64,000 bases of DNA from Rossellomorea sp036867415 (GTDB lineage: Bacteria; Bacillota; Bacilli; Bacillales; Bacillaceae_B): positions 62,001-126,000 of the forward strand of contig NZ_JBAJHU010000010.1 in the NCBI RefSeq assembly GCF_036867415.1, read 5' to 3'. The first letter of the stretch is position 1, and every line of letters starts with the position of its first letter. Below the pieces are notes generated by a model that was not told the origin of the DNA, made no database searches, and saw only the letters and a list, made by a program, of their open reading frames with translations. Below are positions 8,154 through 16,050 of the stretch, in pieces. Both the position numbers and the translations under genes were made by a program.

Positions 8154-8555
8154 TTATACTTCCTTTAAGAGTTTTTCATAGAATGATTTGAAGGCAGGAA
8201 AATATAGTTCTTTAATATTTTTTACAAATTTTTCAGCAAGTGCTTCGTCGTAAGTATGCGTTGTGAGATTCCGGTTCGTCAGGGCATCAATCCAAACGTG
8301 CCCATCTTCGACCAAGCCTATTTGATAGGACTGTTTTATTGTTTCTCTTGGGCTTTTCACTTGGAAACCTTCTGTTTCAAGATAGTCTTTCATGACTTTC
8401 CATGCTAATTCAAAGGACATCTCAAAAAATTGAATAATCCCTGCCTTTTCCAGTTCAGAATGCAGCTCTTGTTCTGAATACTTTTCCAGGAGCTTATAAG
8501 ATTTCTCAAAGTTCTCAAACCTTTGCCTCCACCTGGTATCTTTTAACGGATCCAA
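8154..8555 (-). CDS. HI0074-like HEPN-fold partner of the nucleotidyltransferase
   Basis: A 133-aa helical protein of the nucleotidyltransferase-substrate-binding (HI0074/TIGR01987) family. It starts at TTG (8555), chosen because AAGGAGGGG sits at the ideal distance. The motif RNLTTHTY (Arg95, His100) corresponds to the R-x4-H active motif of HEPN ribonucleases. In HI0074-type proteins RNase activity is not always shown, so a toxin role is inferred from the motif and the pairing with the MNT gene. Confidence 0.8.
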   Translation of the reverse strand: MDPLKDTRWRQRFENFEKSYKLLEKYSEQELHSELEKAGIIQFFEMSFELAWKVMKDYLETEGFQVKSPRETIKQSYQIGLVEDGHVWIDALTNRNLTTHTYDEALAEKFVKNIKELYFPAFKSFYEKLLKEV

Positions 8556-8629
8556 TACTTCCCCTCCTTCACATGATAAACGCCTCTATATAAACTTATT
8601 CGTTACGATTGACCAAAACCCTCCCATAC

Positions 8630-10036
8630 TTACTTCAACACCAACCTCACCACACACTCCACATGCGCCGTCTGCGGAAACATATCCACCGGCTGCAGAT
8701 ACTCAACGGTGTAATGCTTCTTCAAATACTCAATATCTTTCGCCAAAGTAGAAGGGTTGCAGCTCACATACACAAACTTCTTCGGCTTCACTTCCTTGAT
8801 TGTATCAAGGAACTTCTGATCGCAGCCAGTCCTAGGGGGATCGACCACGACCACGTCGGGTCTCCAGCCTTCTTTTTTCCACTTCGGCATGAGTTCTTCA
8901 GCACTTCCGACGAAGTATTCGGCATGATTGACTCCGAATCGTTCAGCGTTCTTCTTGGCGTCATCAATGCCTTCTTTGACGACGTCCATACCACGGATTT
9001 CTTTTGCTCCGTCTGCCAGCCAAAGTCCGATTGTACCGACTCCGCAGTAAGCATCGACAACCTTCTCTTCACCAGTCAGTCTCGCTGCTTTCTTCGCTTC
9101 ATTATAAAGCTTGGTGGTCTGAATCGGGTTCAACTGGAAAAATGCTCGCGCTGAAAGCTCATAAGTGAACTCATCCAGGCGTTCTTCAATGCTTTCTTTT
9201 CCAGAGAGATGAACGGTTTCGTCCCCAAAGATGATGCCGGTTTTTTTCGGGTTGATGTTCTGTGCGATGGAAACGACTTCAGGCAGACGCTTCTCTATCT
9301 CTGAAATCAGCAATTCCTTGCGTGGAATCTTTTTCTCGGAAGTAACAAGTACCACCTGGACCTGTCCGGTTTCGAAACCGACACGTGTCACGATCGTTCT
9401 CAGGATCGGCTTCTTCTTTTTCTCATCATAGACAGGGATGTTGAAGTCGTTGATGATGCGCTTGATTTCGGTTGTGACTTTGTTGGTGGCCGAGTGTTGG
9501 ACGATACATTCGTCGATGTTGATCAGCTTGTTAGAGTTCATGCTGTAGAGACCTGCGAAGGCTCTTCCTTTATGGGTCTCCACTTGGAATTGGCTCTTGT
9601 TCCGGTAGTGCCATGGGTTTTCCATGCCGATTGTCGGACGGATATCAAGTTCTTCCAGGTTTAATTTCGTATGTCGTTCAAGCGATTGCAGGACGATATC
9701 GCGCTTTGCTTCGAGCTGGCCTTCATAGGTAAGGTGCTGAAGCTGACAGCCTCCACATTCTTCGTAGACGAGGCAAGGTGCCTTTGTACGCTGCGGCGAC
9801 TTTTTCCGGATTTTCTTTATGCGCGCTTCGGTGAATTTCGGATGCACCTTGGTCACTTCGACGACGACTTCTTCTCCAGTCAGGGCGCCGGGTACGAAGA
9901 CGATCTTTCTTTTGAAGAATCCGATGCCTTCCCCGTTGATGCCTATTTTCTTTATCGTAAGCGGAAACTGCTGTTTCAGCTCAATCTTCACTTCATTGTT
10001 GTTGCCTTGCCGTTTTTTCGTGTATTGCTTTTTCAT
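8630..10036 (-). CDS. rlmD: 23S rRNA (uracil-5-)-methyltransferase (RlmD/RumA family)
   Basis: A 468-aa protein with an N-terminal TRAM RNA-binding domain (about residues 20-75), then an Fe-S cysteine set (Cys88, Cys94, Cys97 in CGGCQLQH, plus a later Cys). It ends in a Rossmann SAM-binding domain with DAYCGVGTIGL, DPPRTGCD and the catalytic-cysteine motif YVSCNPSTLA. It transfers methyl to C5 of a 23S rRNA uridine (U1939 type; some Bacillus homologues also modify U747). It follows the yfjP-like glycosylase by 15 bp, which matches the B. subtilis yfjP-yfjO pair, so the orthologue may be yfjO rather than yefA/rlmCD. Confidence 0.9.
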   Translation of the reverse strand: MKKQYTKKRQGNNNEVKIELKQQFPLTIKKIGINGEGIGFFKRKIVFVPGALTGEEVVVEVTKVHPKFTEARIKKIRKKSPQRTKAPCLVYEECGGCQLQHLTYEGQLEAKRDIVLQSLERHTKLNLEELDIRPTIGMENPWHYRNKSQFQVETHKGRAFAGLYSMNSNKLINIDECIVQHSATNKVTTEIKRIINDFNIPVYDEKKKKPILRTIVTRVGFETGQVQVVLVTSEKKIPRKELLISEIEKRLPEVVSIAQNINPKKTGIIFGDETVHLSGKESIEERLDEFTYELSARAFFQLNPIQTTKLYNEAKKAARLTGEEKVVDAYCGVGTIGLWLADGAKEIRGMDVVKEGIDDAKKNAERFGVNHAEYFVGSAEELMPKWKKEGWRPDVVVVDPPRTGCDQKFLDTIKEVKPKKFVYVSCNPSTLAKDIEYLKKHYTVEYLQPVDMFPQTAHVECVVRLVLK

Positions 10037-10051
10037 TGATTCACGTCCGTT

Positions 10052-10921
10052 CTATTCGATACTTCTCCATAAATACAGGGATGCATAGCTTAAATAAGGA
10101 TGCCACGGCGAGCTGAACTGTTCAAGCTCTTCCTGGGTGGGCTTCCGGTCCATTTTGTATAAACGTTTGAGGGCGTTCTGGATGCCGATATCAGCCATTG
10201 GAAACAGATTCGGGCGGCCGAGTCCGAACAACAGATAGCTCTGTGCCGTCCACGGTCCGATACCGCGGATTTTGGTGAGCTCCTTGATGATGATTTCATC
10301 TGTTTCATTTGCCAATGTTTCAAGGTTCAATTCACTGCTCGCCACCTTCTGGCCGAGACCGATGACATACTCTGCTTTACGCTGGGAAAATTGCAGCTCC
10401 CTCAATTCTTCCACGGTGATGCGGGCTGTTTTTTCAGGCGACGGATAGAACCAGACACCTTCCTTATGCCAGCCGTATGTCGTGACGAACCGATGCGTCA
10501 GCGTGAAGGCGAATTTCAGGTTGAGCTGCTGGTGGATGATGCTCTTGACGATGCTTGCAAACGGATCGAATTCCAATATGATCGGAGTGCCCAGATGCTC
10601 TTCGAAAATGGGTTTCAGTTCGGTTTGCAGGAAATGCTCATGCACGTCATGAAGTCCAATATGCCATTGAAAGATCTGTGCGATGCGGCTGTACTTTTCT
10701 TCAAGGTGTTCATCATTCTCAAATGTAACGGTGAATTGGGGTTCCTCCGTCGTACCGGTCGCCTGCACCCTGATGACCTCACCGTTTCCGTGCGGAAGAT
10801 AATACGGAACCTTTACGCTGCGGTCAGCCTGATCTACTGCATTCAACGGATCAAGCGACAGCCTGTCCAGCACCATGTCAAAATTATAAGGGCCTTCAAT
10901 CCTAACATTCCTCGTTATCAT
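10052..10921 (-). CDS. DNA-3-methyladenine glycosylase, HhH-GPD family (YfjP-like)
   Basis: A 289-aa DNA repair enzyme of the AlkA type. An N-terminal AlkA-N-like domain is followed by a helix-hairpin-helix (IRGIGPWTAQSYLLF) and the GPD loop with the catalytic Asp in FPMADIGIQ. It excises alkylated purines. Two ATGs compete: 10930 directly abuts GGAAGG, so I prefer 10921, which gives a normal spacing. It is probably co-transcribed with rlmD, 15 bp downstream. There is no 4Fe-4S cluster motif, which distinguishes it from MutY/Nth. Confidence 0.88.
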   Translation of the reverse strand: MITRNVRIEGPYNFDMVLDRLSLDPLNAVDQADRSVKVPYYLPHGNGEVIRVQATGTTEEPQFTVTFENDEHLEEKYSRIAQIFQWHIGLHDVHEHFLQTELKPIFEEHLGTPIILEFDPFASIVKSIIHQQLNLKFAFTLTHRFVTTYGWHKEGVWFYPSPEKTARITVEELRELQFSQRKAEYVIGLGQKVASSELNLETLANETDEIIIKELTKIRGIGPWTAQSYLLFGLGRPNLFPMADIGIQNALKRLYKMDRKPTQEELEQFSSPWHPYLSYASLYLWRSIE

Positions 10922-11038
10922 CGTCCTCATCCTTCCGCGTCAAAACTCGTATGTGTATTATAGCATACGGAAGGTGTAACCCTTCAACGTTGTGATACGT
11001 CTATTATGGTAGAATCAGGTAAAAAGGGGCTGGTGAAA

Positions 11039-11479
11039 TTGAAAAAATGGATGGCGTTCGGGATACTGCTTGTGATGCTGGCAGGAGGTTGCGACGGTCC
11101 GGGTAATAAGGTTAATGTGGAGGTTGGTAAAGACTTCAAACCTGCACCGGCCGATGTGGTGAACAGCCATGGAAAGATAGAAAATCTCGAAGAATTTGAG
11201 CATTTTTTTGAAAATGTCCAGAACGGGAAGAAAGACAGTGTCCGGATTGTCAGCTATACAATAGAAGGAGACCCCATTCTGCACGACCTGGAATTCGATG
11301 GAGATACAATTCATTCCGTGGAAGATACGCGAATGGATGCTTACGGCACTGGTGAAGTGACGAAAATGAGCTGTGAAGAAATTGAATACGTAACCGATCA
11401 GGAATTAGCCGACAATGTCTATAATCTAAAACAATGCGATAAAAAACAGTACAATGAAACTCTCATCTGGTACGACTGA
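11039..11479 (+). CDS. DUF4362-type lipoprotein
   Basis: About 146 aa. The start is uncertain: TTG at 11039 (AAAAGGGG nine bases upstream) is favoured over GTG at 11033 or ATG at 11006. The lipobox LAGGC gives a membrane-anchored extracytoplasmic protein. The mature part (NSHGKIENLEEFEHFFENV, then RIVSYTIEGDPILHDLEFD) matches my recollection of the DUF4362 family, widespread in Bacillus and uncharacterised. It is transcribed divergently from the glycosylase gene and ends at a strong bidirectional terminator. Confidence 0.75.
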   Translation: MKKWMAFGILLVMLAGGCDGPGNKVNVEVGKDFKPAPADVVNSHGKIENLEEFEHFFENVQNGKKDSVRIVSYTIEGDPILHDLEFDGDTIHSVEDTRMDAYGTGEVTKMSCEEIEYVTDQELADNVYNLKQCDKKQYNETLIWYD

Positions 11480-11504
11480 TAATCCTTTACCAAGTTGACG
11501 CACC

Positions 11505-11541
11505 GAGGGACGGGCCTTTAGCAGCTAATGGCCCGTCCCTC
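11505..11541. terminator. Bidirectional terminator with GAGGGACGGGCC stem
   Basis: GAGGGACGGGCC (11505-11516) pairs perfectly with GGCCCGTCCCTC (11530-11541). It lies between the convergent DUF4362 and pdaA genes and directly touches the pdaA stop codon. It belongs to a family of near-identical stems in this window (see 20606, 24951 and 45087). Confidence 0.8.
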
Positions 11542-12315
11542 CTATTTCATTGCCGGATGTTCATCCAGGCTTTTGAATGTGTAACCGCGTTTTTTCAAAT
11601 CCTGTATTGCTTTTTCCAATGCATCTGCGTTGTCTTTTGATACAGAATGCAGCAGGATAATGGCTCCGGGATGGATCTGCGCCATGATGTTATCGTAGGA
11701 GTATTGCCAGCCGCGCTGTTCGTTTGTTTTCCAGTCGACGAATGCGAGCGACCAGAATACGTGCCGGTAGCCTTCCTGCTGAGCGATCTGCAGGGTGCGT
11801 TCACTGAATACACCACGCGGCGGACGAAGGTACTTCATTTCTTTCTGTCCGGTGAGCTCGGCTGTTTTGACTTTGACTTTCTCGAGCTCTTCCTTTACCC
11901 GCTGATCGGTGGTCGCGGTAAAATCAGGATGGTGCCAGGAATGGTTCCCGATGATATGTCCTTCTTTGACCATGCGTTTCACGAGGTCTTCCGCACTTAA
12001 CAGATAATGTCCTGTCACGAAGAAAGTCGCAGGGACTTTTTCTTTTTTCAGCACATCAAGCACTTTTTCGGTGAAGCCATTTTCATAGCCGTTATCAAAT
12101 GTGAGGTAGACTTCTTTCTTTTCAGGTGAACCCTTGTAGAAAGCACCGTATTTTTCAAGCATTTTGTCATAAGCCGTTCCCGCTTCAGCCGGTACTTCAT
12201 CACGGCTCTTCTTGAATCCCCAGCCGATCGGATTATTGGAAACCGCCTTCGCATTGGCCGGCATGACCAGTACGAACAGGGATGCAATCAATAGGATTTT
12301 CAGTAATTTAGTCAT
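11542..12315 (-). CDS. pdaA: Delta-lactam-type polysaccharide deacetylase PdaA
   Basis: A 257-aa exported enzyme starting at ATG 12315 (AGGAAGG upstream), with a cleavable signal peptide (hydrophobic LLKILLIASLFVLVMPANA). The NodB homology domain has TFDNGYENG (catalytic Asp, with the PdaA-typical Asn-Gly after it), the metal-site HSWHHPD, and RPPRGVF. PdaA removes acetyl groups from muramic acid so that muramic delta-lactam forms in the spore cortex, a step needed for germination. The call rests on the PdaA-specific pattern and on the yfj-like neighbourhood (pdaA is yfjS in B. subtilis). Confidence 0.9.
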   Translation of the reverse strand: MTKLLKILLIASLFVLVMPANAKAVSNNPIGWGFKKSRDEVPAEAGTAYDKMLEKYGAFYKGSPEKKEVYLTFDNGYENGFTEKVLDVLKKEKVPATFFVTGHYLLSAEDLVKRMVKEGHIIGNHSWHHPDFTATTDQRVKEELEKVKVKTAELTGQKEMKYLRPPRGVFSERTLQIAQQEGYRHVFWSLAFVDWKTNEQRGWQYSYDNIMAQIHPGAIILLHSVSKDNADALEKAIQDLKKRGYTFKSLDEHPAMK

Positions 12316-12400
12316 AATAACCTTCCTTCTCAATCGTTTTCTTTAGTTTTTGAGAAGTTGACAGTTTCATGCTTACTAAAAGTATCCAAATTGTCTCTTT

Positions 12401-12961
12401 TTATTGAAAAGCCTGATACTCCTCACTGGCGAGTTCTTTCAATTTAGACTTGTTTTTCTCAATGAACTTCCTGACGGCTTCTTCGTCATTAATGTCGGGA
12501 AAATCCTTGAATTCCTCCTTCAATTCCTTTTCCACCTGTTGTCTCGTGACATCCAGGGTCGAACCGTCAATTACGAAAGAGAAGCCTTTTGCATTGGGCA
12601 CTAAAAGCGCAAGATAAATGGCATTGTAATAGAAATTCTGCTTATCGACATTTTTTCCGTTGAACCAGTACTTGTTGAATTGTTCTTCTGAGACACCTGA
12701 TCCTTCTTCAAGACCGTATGTAACCTTGATTCTTTCACCGGACAAATCGATGCCCTTCACGGTTTCACCGCCGGGCAGATTTTGCACGATGCTGTATACT
12801 TTACTGTTATCCCCCACATAGGTTCGGGTCATTTCCTTTAGTTTCTCCATATTTACACTTTCAATTTTTGTAATTTCAACTTTATCCGCCGACTCGCTGC
12901 AGGCTGCAAGCACTACTGCCGCTGCAAGCATCATGATGAAGAATACTGTAATCCGTATCAT
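12401..12961 (-). CDS. Lipoprotein of unknown function (DUF4825-like)
   Basis: A 186-aa lipoprotein: signal peptide, lipobox LAAC around residue 20, then an extracytoplasmic domain beginning YVGDNSKVYSIVQNLPGG. That opening resembles the DUF4825 region found in some Bacillus membrane proteins (tentative). The tail is highly charged (KNKSKLKELASEE). ATG at 12961 has GGAGGG at the right distance. Stands alone; no functional hint from the neighbours. Confidence 0.65.
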   Translation of the reverse strand: MIRITVFFIMMLAAAVVLAACSESADKVEITKIESVNMEKLKEMTRTYVGDNSKVYSIVQNLPGGETVKGIDLSGERIKVTYGLEEGSGVSEEQFNKYWFNGKNVDKQNFYYNAIYLALLVPNAKGFSFVIDGSTLDVTRQQVEKELKEEFKDFPDINDEEAVRKFIEKNKSKLKELASEEYQAFQ

Positions 12962-13051
12962 AAGATCCCTCCATTTCCCCGTAGTATACTAAAGATGGCG
13001 ATTGTTGGAAAGTTTACATATGTGATTATTGATGGATGAGCTGACAGCATC

Positions 13052-13432
13052 CTACATAAAATAATCCAGAGCCATCACAAACGGCAAAAGTAAAACAAGT
13101 AAGACAACAGAGGATGCAGTAATGATATACTCTCTTCTCTCCCGTTCAAATTTCCATTCCATAACCGCCCTAAAGCTGAACTGCAGGGTAAAAACAAGGG
13201 GTACCATCACCCCGGCCCCCACTTTTTCAAATTCTACATTAAAAATCAAAAGAATGGACCCGATTACGATTATAGCTTCCATCCATCCCTGCACAGGATG
13301 CACCGGCTTATACAAAACTCCCGGTTTTCTCGAGATGTTCAGCTTTTTTCGCAGCCAGTAATCGAGAAAAAATCCCACTCCCAATACCATGACCAAAACA
13401 GCGAACAATATAATTAAAAAAAAATAATTCAC
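13052..13432 (-). CDS. DUF4181 membrane protein
   Basis: A 126-aa protein with about four transmembrane segments and the central amphipathic stretch FSFRAVMEWKFERERREYI that I associate with DUF4181. It starts with GTG at 13432; the GTGA overlaps the stop of the upstream small gene, so translation is coupled. Role unknown; such proteins are common as duplicates in Bacillus. Confidence 0.7.
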   Translation of the reverse strand: MNYFFLIILFAVLVMVLGVGFFLDYWLRKKLNISRKPGVLYKPVHPVQGWMEAIIVIGSILLIFNVEFEKVGAGVMVPLVFTLQFSFRAVMEWKFERERREYIITASSVVLLVLLLPFVMALDYFM

Positions 13433-13614
13433 TGACCTCCCGAACTCCCGCCTGAATCCCGATGAGTCCCCATCGTGTAATTCTGATCCTCCCCAGGTTT
13501 CGCGCCAGGATTGATTCCAGGTACATGGGTATCGTTATTCCTTTTCTTTCTCCGGACACCGATCAGGAACGCAAACAGCAGAATTCCTCCAATCATGATC
13601 CAGAACCACCACAT
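13429..13614 (-). CDS. Small membrane-anchored protein
   Basis: A 61-aa protein from ATG 13614 (AGGAGATGAC upstream): one N-terminal transmembrane helix (WWFWIMIGGILLFAFLIGV), a basic RRKKR stop-transfer, then a Gly/Ser/Asn-rich disordered tail. It overlaps the DUF4181 start by 4 bp. Unknown function. Confidence 0.6.
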   Translation of the reverse strand: MWWFWIMIGGILLFAFLIGVRRKKRNNDTHVPGINPGAKPGEDQNYTMGTHRDSGGSSGGQ

Positions 13615-13656
13615 GTCATCTCCTCCTTTTAATAGCCTATGAAATTCCGGCATCAC

Positions 13657-14094
13657 TTAAAACTCCACATAAAACGGATGGGCCTCTTCATCAAGACAGC
13701 ATCTGATCCTTTCCCTGAAATTTGGAAAAGTCACCATTTCAAGCGCTTCTTCAATCGGAAAGAAGCCGACCTCCAGGCTTTCATCAGAGGTGGTCATTGT
13801 CCCTCCTACCGGTTTCGCTAAAAATAACGTGTTGCAGATTGACTCATTCACATTTTGAAAAATGCCGCAGAACTTAGTGATCTCAACCTCGATCCCCGAT
13901 TCCTCCCTGGTCTCTCTGATAGCCGCTTCCTTCAGTGACTCTCCTTCCTCCACCTGTCCGCCGGGCATTTCCCATCCTCTTCTCGGCCCCTTGATCAAAA
14001 GCAGTTCGCCATGTTCATTCAGGACAATCGTTGCAGCAGATACGATATGTTTTGGCGGTGTATAGGTTTGTCGCATGTTTTGATTTGCACTCAT
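13657..14094 (-). CDS. NUDIX hydrolase
   Basis: A 145-aa protein with a complete Nudix box from GGQVEEGESLKEAA through REESGIEVE (Gx5Ex7REUxEExGU). It hydrolyses a nucleoside-diphosphate-linked substrate; the exact one is not predictable. Start ATG 14094 follows GGGGAG. It lies 42 bp upstream of the small membrane gene on the same strand and may share its transcript. Confidence 0.88.
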   Translation of the reverse strand: MSANQNMRQTYTPPKHIVSAATIVLNEHGELLLIKGPRRGWEMPGGQVEEGESLKEAAIRETREESGIEVEITKFCGIFQNVNESICNTLFLAKPVGGTMTTSDESLEVGFFPIEEALEMVTFPNFRERIRCCLDEEAHPFYVEF

Positions 14095-14269
14095 GATTTG
14101 TCTCCCCGTTTCCTATGACTTCAATATCCTAATTTTACCACAACCAAACGAGCACTTGTCCGAAAATTCCGATCATAAATAGATATAAAATCCCGCCGTT
14201 CCAAACTCTGGCCCGTAAAAAAACAACAAAGTTTATGAAGACATTCTTTAAAAAAATTTGAAAACATTA

Positions 14270-14298
14270 TTGACCAGATGAATTATCTGTTATATTAT
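14270..14298 (+). promoter_or_regulatory. Sigma-A promoter of the GntR-DUF1648 operon
   Basis: TTGACC (14270-14275), 17-bp spacer, TATTAT (14293-14298). The -10 element lies inside the operator-like inverted repeat at 14284-14312. Confidence 0.75.
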
Positions 14299-14312
14299 AT
14301 GTATAACAGATA
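14284..14312. promoter_or_regulatory. Operator: perfect 11-bp inverted repeat overlapping the -10 box
   Basis: TATCTGTTATA, 7 bp, TATAACAGATA. A bound dimer would cover the -10 box and start site. The first downstream gene is a YtrA-type GntR regulator, so autorepression is the simple reading (inference). Confidence 0.75.
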
Positions 14313-14333
14313 GCACAAAAGAAATGAGTGTGA

Positions 14334-14717
14334 TTGACATTGCTAATAAACCTTGATTTAGAGTCAGATGAACCAATTTACACACAACTAAAGCATCAGA
14401 TTATTGCAGGTATTGCGAAGGGGTTGCTTAAGCCAGGTGATGGGTTGCCTTCCGTAAGATCGATGGCAGCAGATATTGGAATCAATCTTCATACCGTGAA
14501 CAAAGCCTATCAACAGCTAAAGCAGGAAGGCTTCATATTAATCCACCGCCAGAAAGGGGTTGTTGTGAATCCTGACGGTGTTCAGCAAGCAGATGAGGAG
14601 TATCGGAGCAAATTAATTAAAACATTGCATCCACTAATTGCAGAATCGCTGTGTCGTGGAATGAATGAAGATGAGTTTTTACAATTGTGCAGCAGATTAT
14701 TTAAAGAGTTCTCATAA
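14334..14717 (+). CDS. GntR family regulator, YtrA subfamily
   Basis: A 127-aa regulator with a winged helix at residues 12-75 (PIYTQLKHQIIAGIAKG, then GDGLPSVRSMAADIGINLHT) and only a short C-terminal dimerisation tail. This is the YtrA subfamily, which usually controls linked membrane transporters. The start is TTG at 14334; a second TTG two codons on is possible, and the ribosome site is weak. It is followed after 13 bp by the DUF1648 membrane gene. It probably binds the inverted repeat at 14284-14312. Confidence 0.88.
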   Translation: MTLLINLDLESDEPIYTQLKHQIIAGIAKGLLKPGDGLPSVRSMAADIGINLHTVNKAYQQLKQEGFILIHRQKGVVVNPDGVQQADEEYRSKLIKTLHPLIAESLCRGMNEDEFLQLCSRLFKEFS

Positions 14718-14730
14718 AGGGGAGAGGTAA

Positions 14731-15840
14731 ATGAATACGTTTTATATTTTGTTGTTAGTGATTATGGTGCCGGTGTATCTTTCGATGATGTTCATCCCAT
14801 ATTGGACGAGGAGAACAGAAAGCTTCGGTGTTTCCATTCCTGAAGGTGTATATAAAACCGAAGAATTAAGGGGAATGCGTAAGAAATATGTCCTGTTAAC
14901 AGCAATGCTGAGTATTGCCGTAACCATCATTTTTCTAGTATCAGGATCATCATTTGCTGCTGATGAACAAAAGGCCAGTATTTTATTTAGCGGGGTTGTT
15001 CTAGGGTATGTTATTCTTAGCTTTCTCATTTATCTAGTGTTCCATCGTAAAATGAAACTGCTCAAACAGAATAATAAATGGTCAGCAGCTAAATCACAGC
15101 TTGTGGTCATTGATACAGCTTTTCGTGAAAAAAAACTCACCTACTCCAATCTATGGTTTGTCCTGTCGTTTTTGATTGTGCTGGTTACGGTGTTCATTAC
15201 GTTCCAGAACTATCAATCAATGCCTGATCAGATTCCGACAAAGTATAACTTTGATGGGGAGGTTACGAACTGGGTAGATAAATCCTATCGTTCTGTATTA
15301 GTTATGCCTATTATGCAAGTATATTTAACATTACTTTTCATTTTCATTAATACAATGATTGCCAAGGCGAAGCAACAAGTGAGTGCTGAAAATCCTGAAG
15401 AATCAATGTATAAAAATGTTGTTTTCAGAAGAAGATGGTCGGCATATATCATTATTACCGGGACCGCAGTCGTTTTATTATTCGCATTTATTCAGCTTTC
15501 AACTATTTATCCAATAGACACTCAGCTGATGGCGATTATCCCACTTATACTAACGATTGGGCTAGTGTCAGGATCTATCATACTTTCGATTACAACCGGT
15601 CAAGGCGGCAGCCGGGTAAAAACAACCACCACAGGAGTAAATGGTGCTGTCCTTGATCGTGATGATGACCGTTATTGGAAACTGGGTATGTTCTATTTCA
15701 ATCCAAATGATCCTTCTTTATTCCTGGAAAAACGATTTGGAGTAGGCTGGACCATAAACTTAGCGCAACCAATCGGGTGGGTTATTTTCATAGTGATTAT
15801 CGGGTTAGCAGCTGGAATTCCATTCTTGCTGGGGATGTAA
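14731..15840 (+). CDS. DUF1648/DUF5808 polytopic membrane protein
   Basis: A 369-aa membrane protein with around eight hydrophobic helices. The central portion has the DUF1648 signature (SMPDQIPTKYNFDGEVTNW), the domain also present in SdpI-type immunity proteins. The cytoplasmic C-terminal loop (DRYWKLGMFYFNPNDPSLFL) matches DUF5808. ATG at 14731 follows GGGGAGAGG. It is paired with the GntR gene in one operon. A role in envelope stress or bacteriocin immunity is possible by family resemblance but unproven. Confidence 0.8.
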   Translation: MNTFYILLLVIMVPVYLSMMFIPYWTRRTESFGVSIPEGVYKTEELRGMRKKYVLLTAMLSIAVTIIFLVSGSSFAADEQKASILFSGVVLGYVILSFLIYLVFHRKMKLLKQNNKWSAAKSQLVVIDTAFREKKLTYSNLWFVLSFLIVLVTVFITFQNYQSMPDQIPTKYNFDGEVTNWVDKSYRSVLVMPIMQVYLTLLFIFINTMIAKAKQQVSAENPEESMYKNVVFRRRWSAYIIITGTAVVLLFAFIQLSTIYPIDTQLMAIIPLILTIGLVSGSIILSITTGQGGSRVKTTTTGVNGAVLDRDDDRYWKLGMFYFNPNDPSLFLEKRFGVGWTINLAQPIGWVIFIVIIGLAAGIPFLLGM

Positions 15841-15939
15841 GGAATAAAAGGAATTCGAGAGCTCAAAATTCGTATTTAGAAGCTTTTTTCCCCTAGTATT
15901 AGAAACTCCCCTTTTGTCGATTTATTTTATAAAAGGAAA

Positions 15940-15972
15940 ATGGCATACGTTAATTCGTATGCCATTCCTTTA
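15940..15972 (+). terminator. Terminator, ATGGCATACG stem
   Basis: ATGGCATACG (15940-15949), six-base loop, CGTATGCCAT (15956-15965), then TCCTTTAT. It ends the GntR-DUF1648 operon. A second small hairpin (CGTTCCA/TGGAACG near 16025-16045) precedes the fumarase 3' end; its T-rich side faces plus-strand transcription. Confidence 0.7.
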
Positions 15973-16050
15973 TGCCTATTTAATTTTTTGAACCTCTACG
16001 TCCGTCTAGTATTTCACACCTGACGTTCCAAATATCCTGGAACGGCTTGT

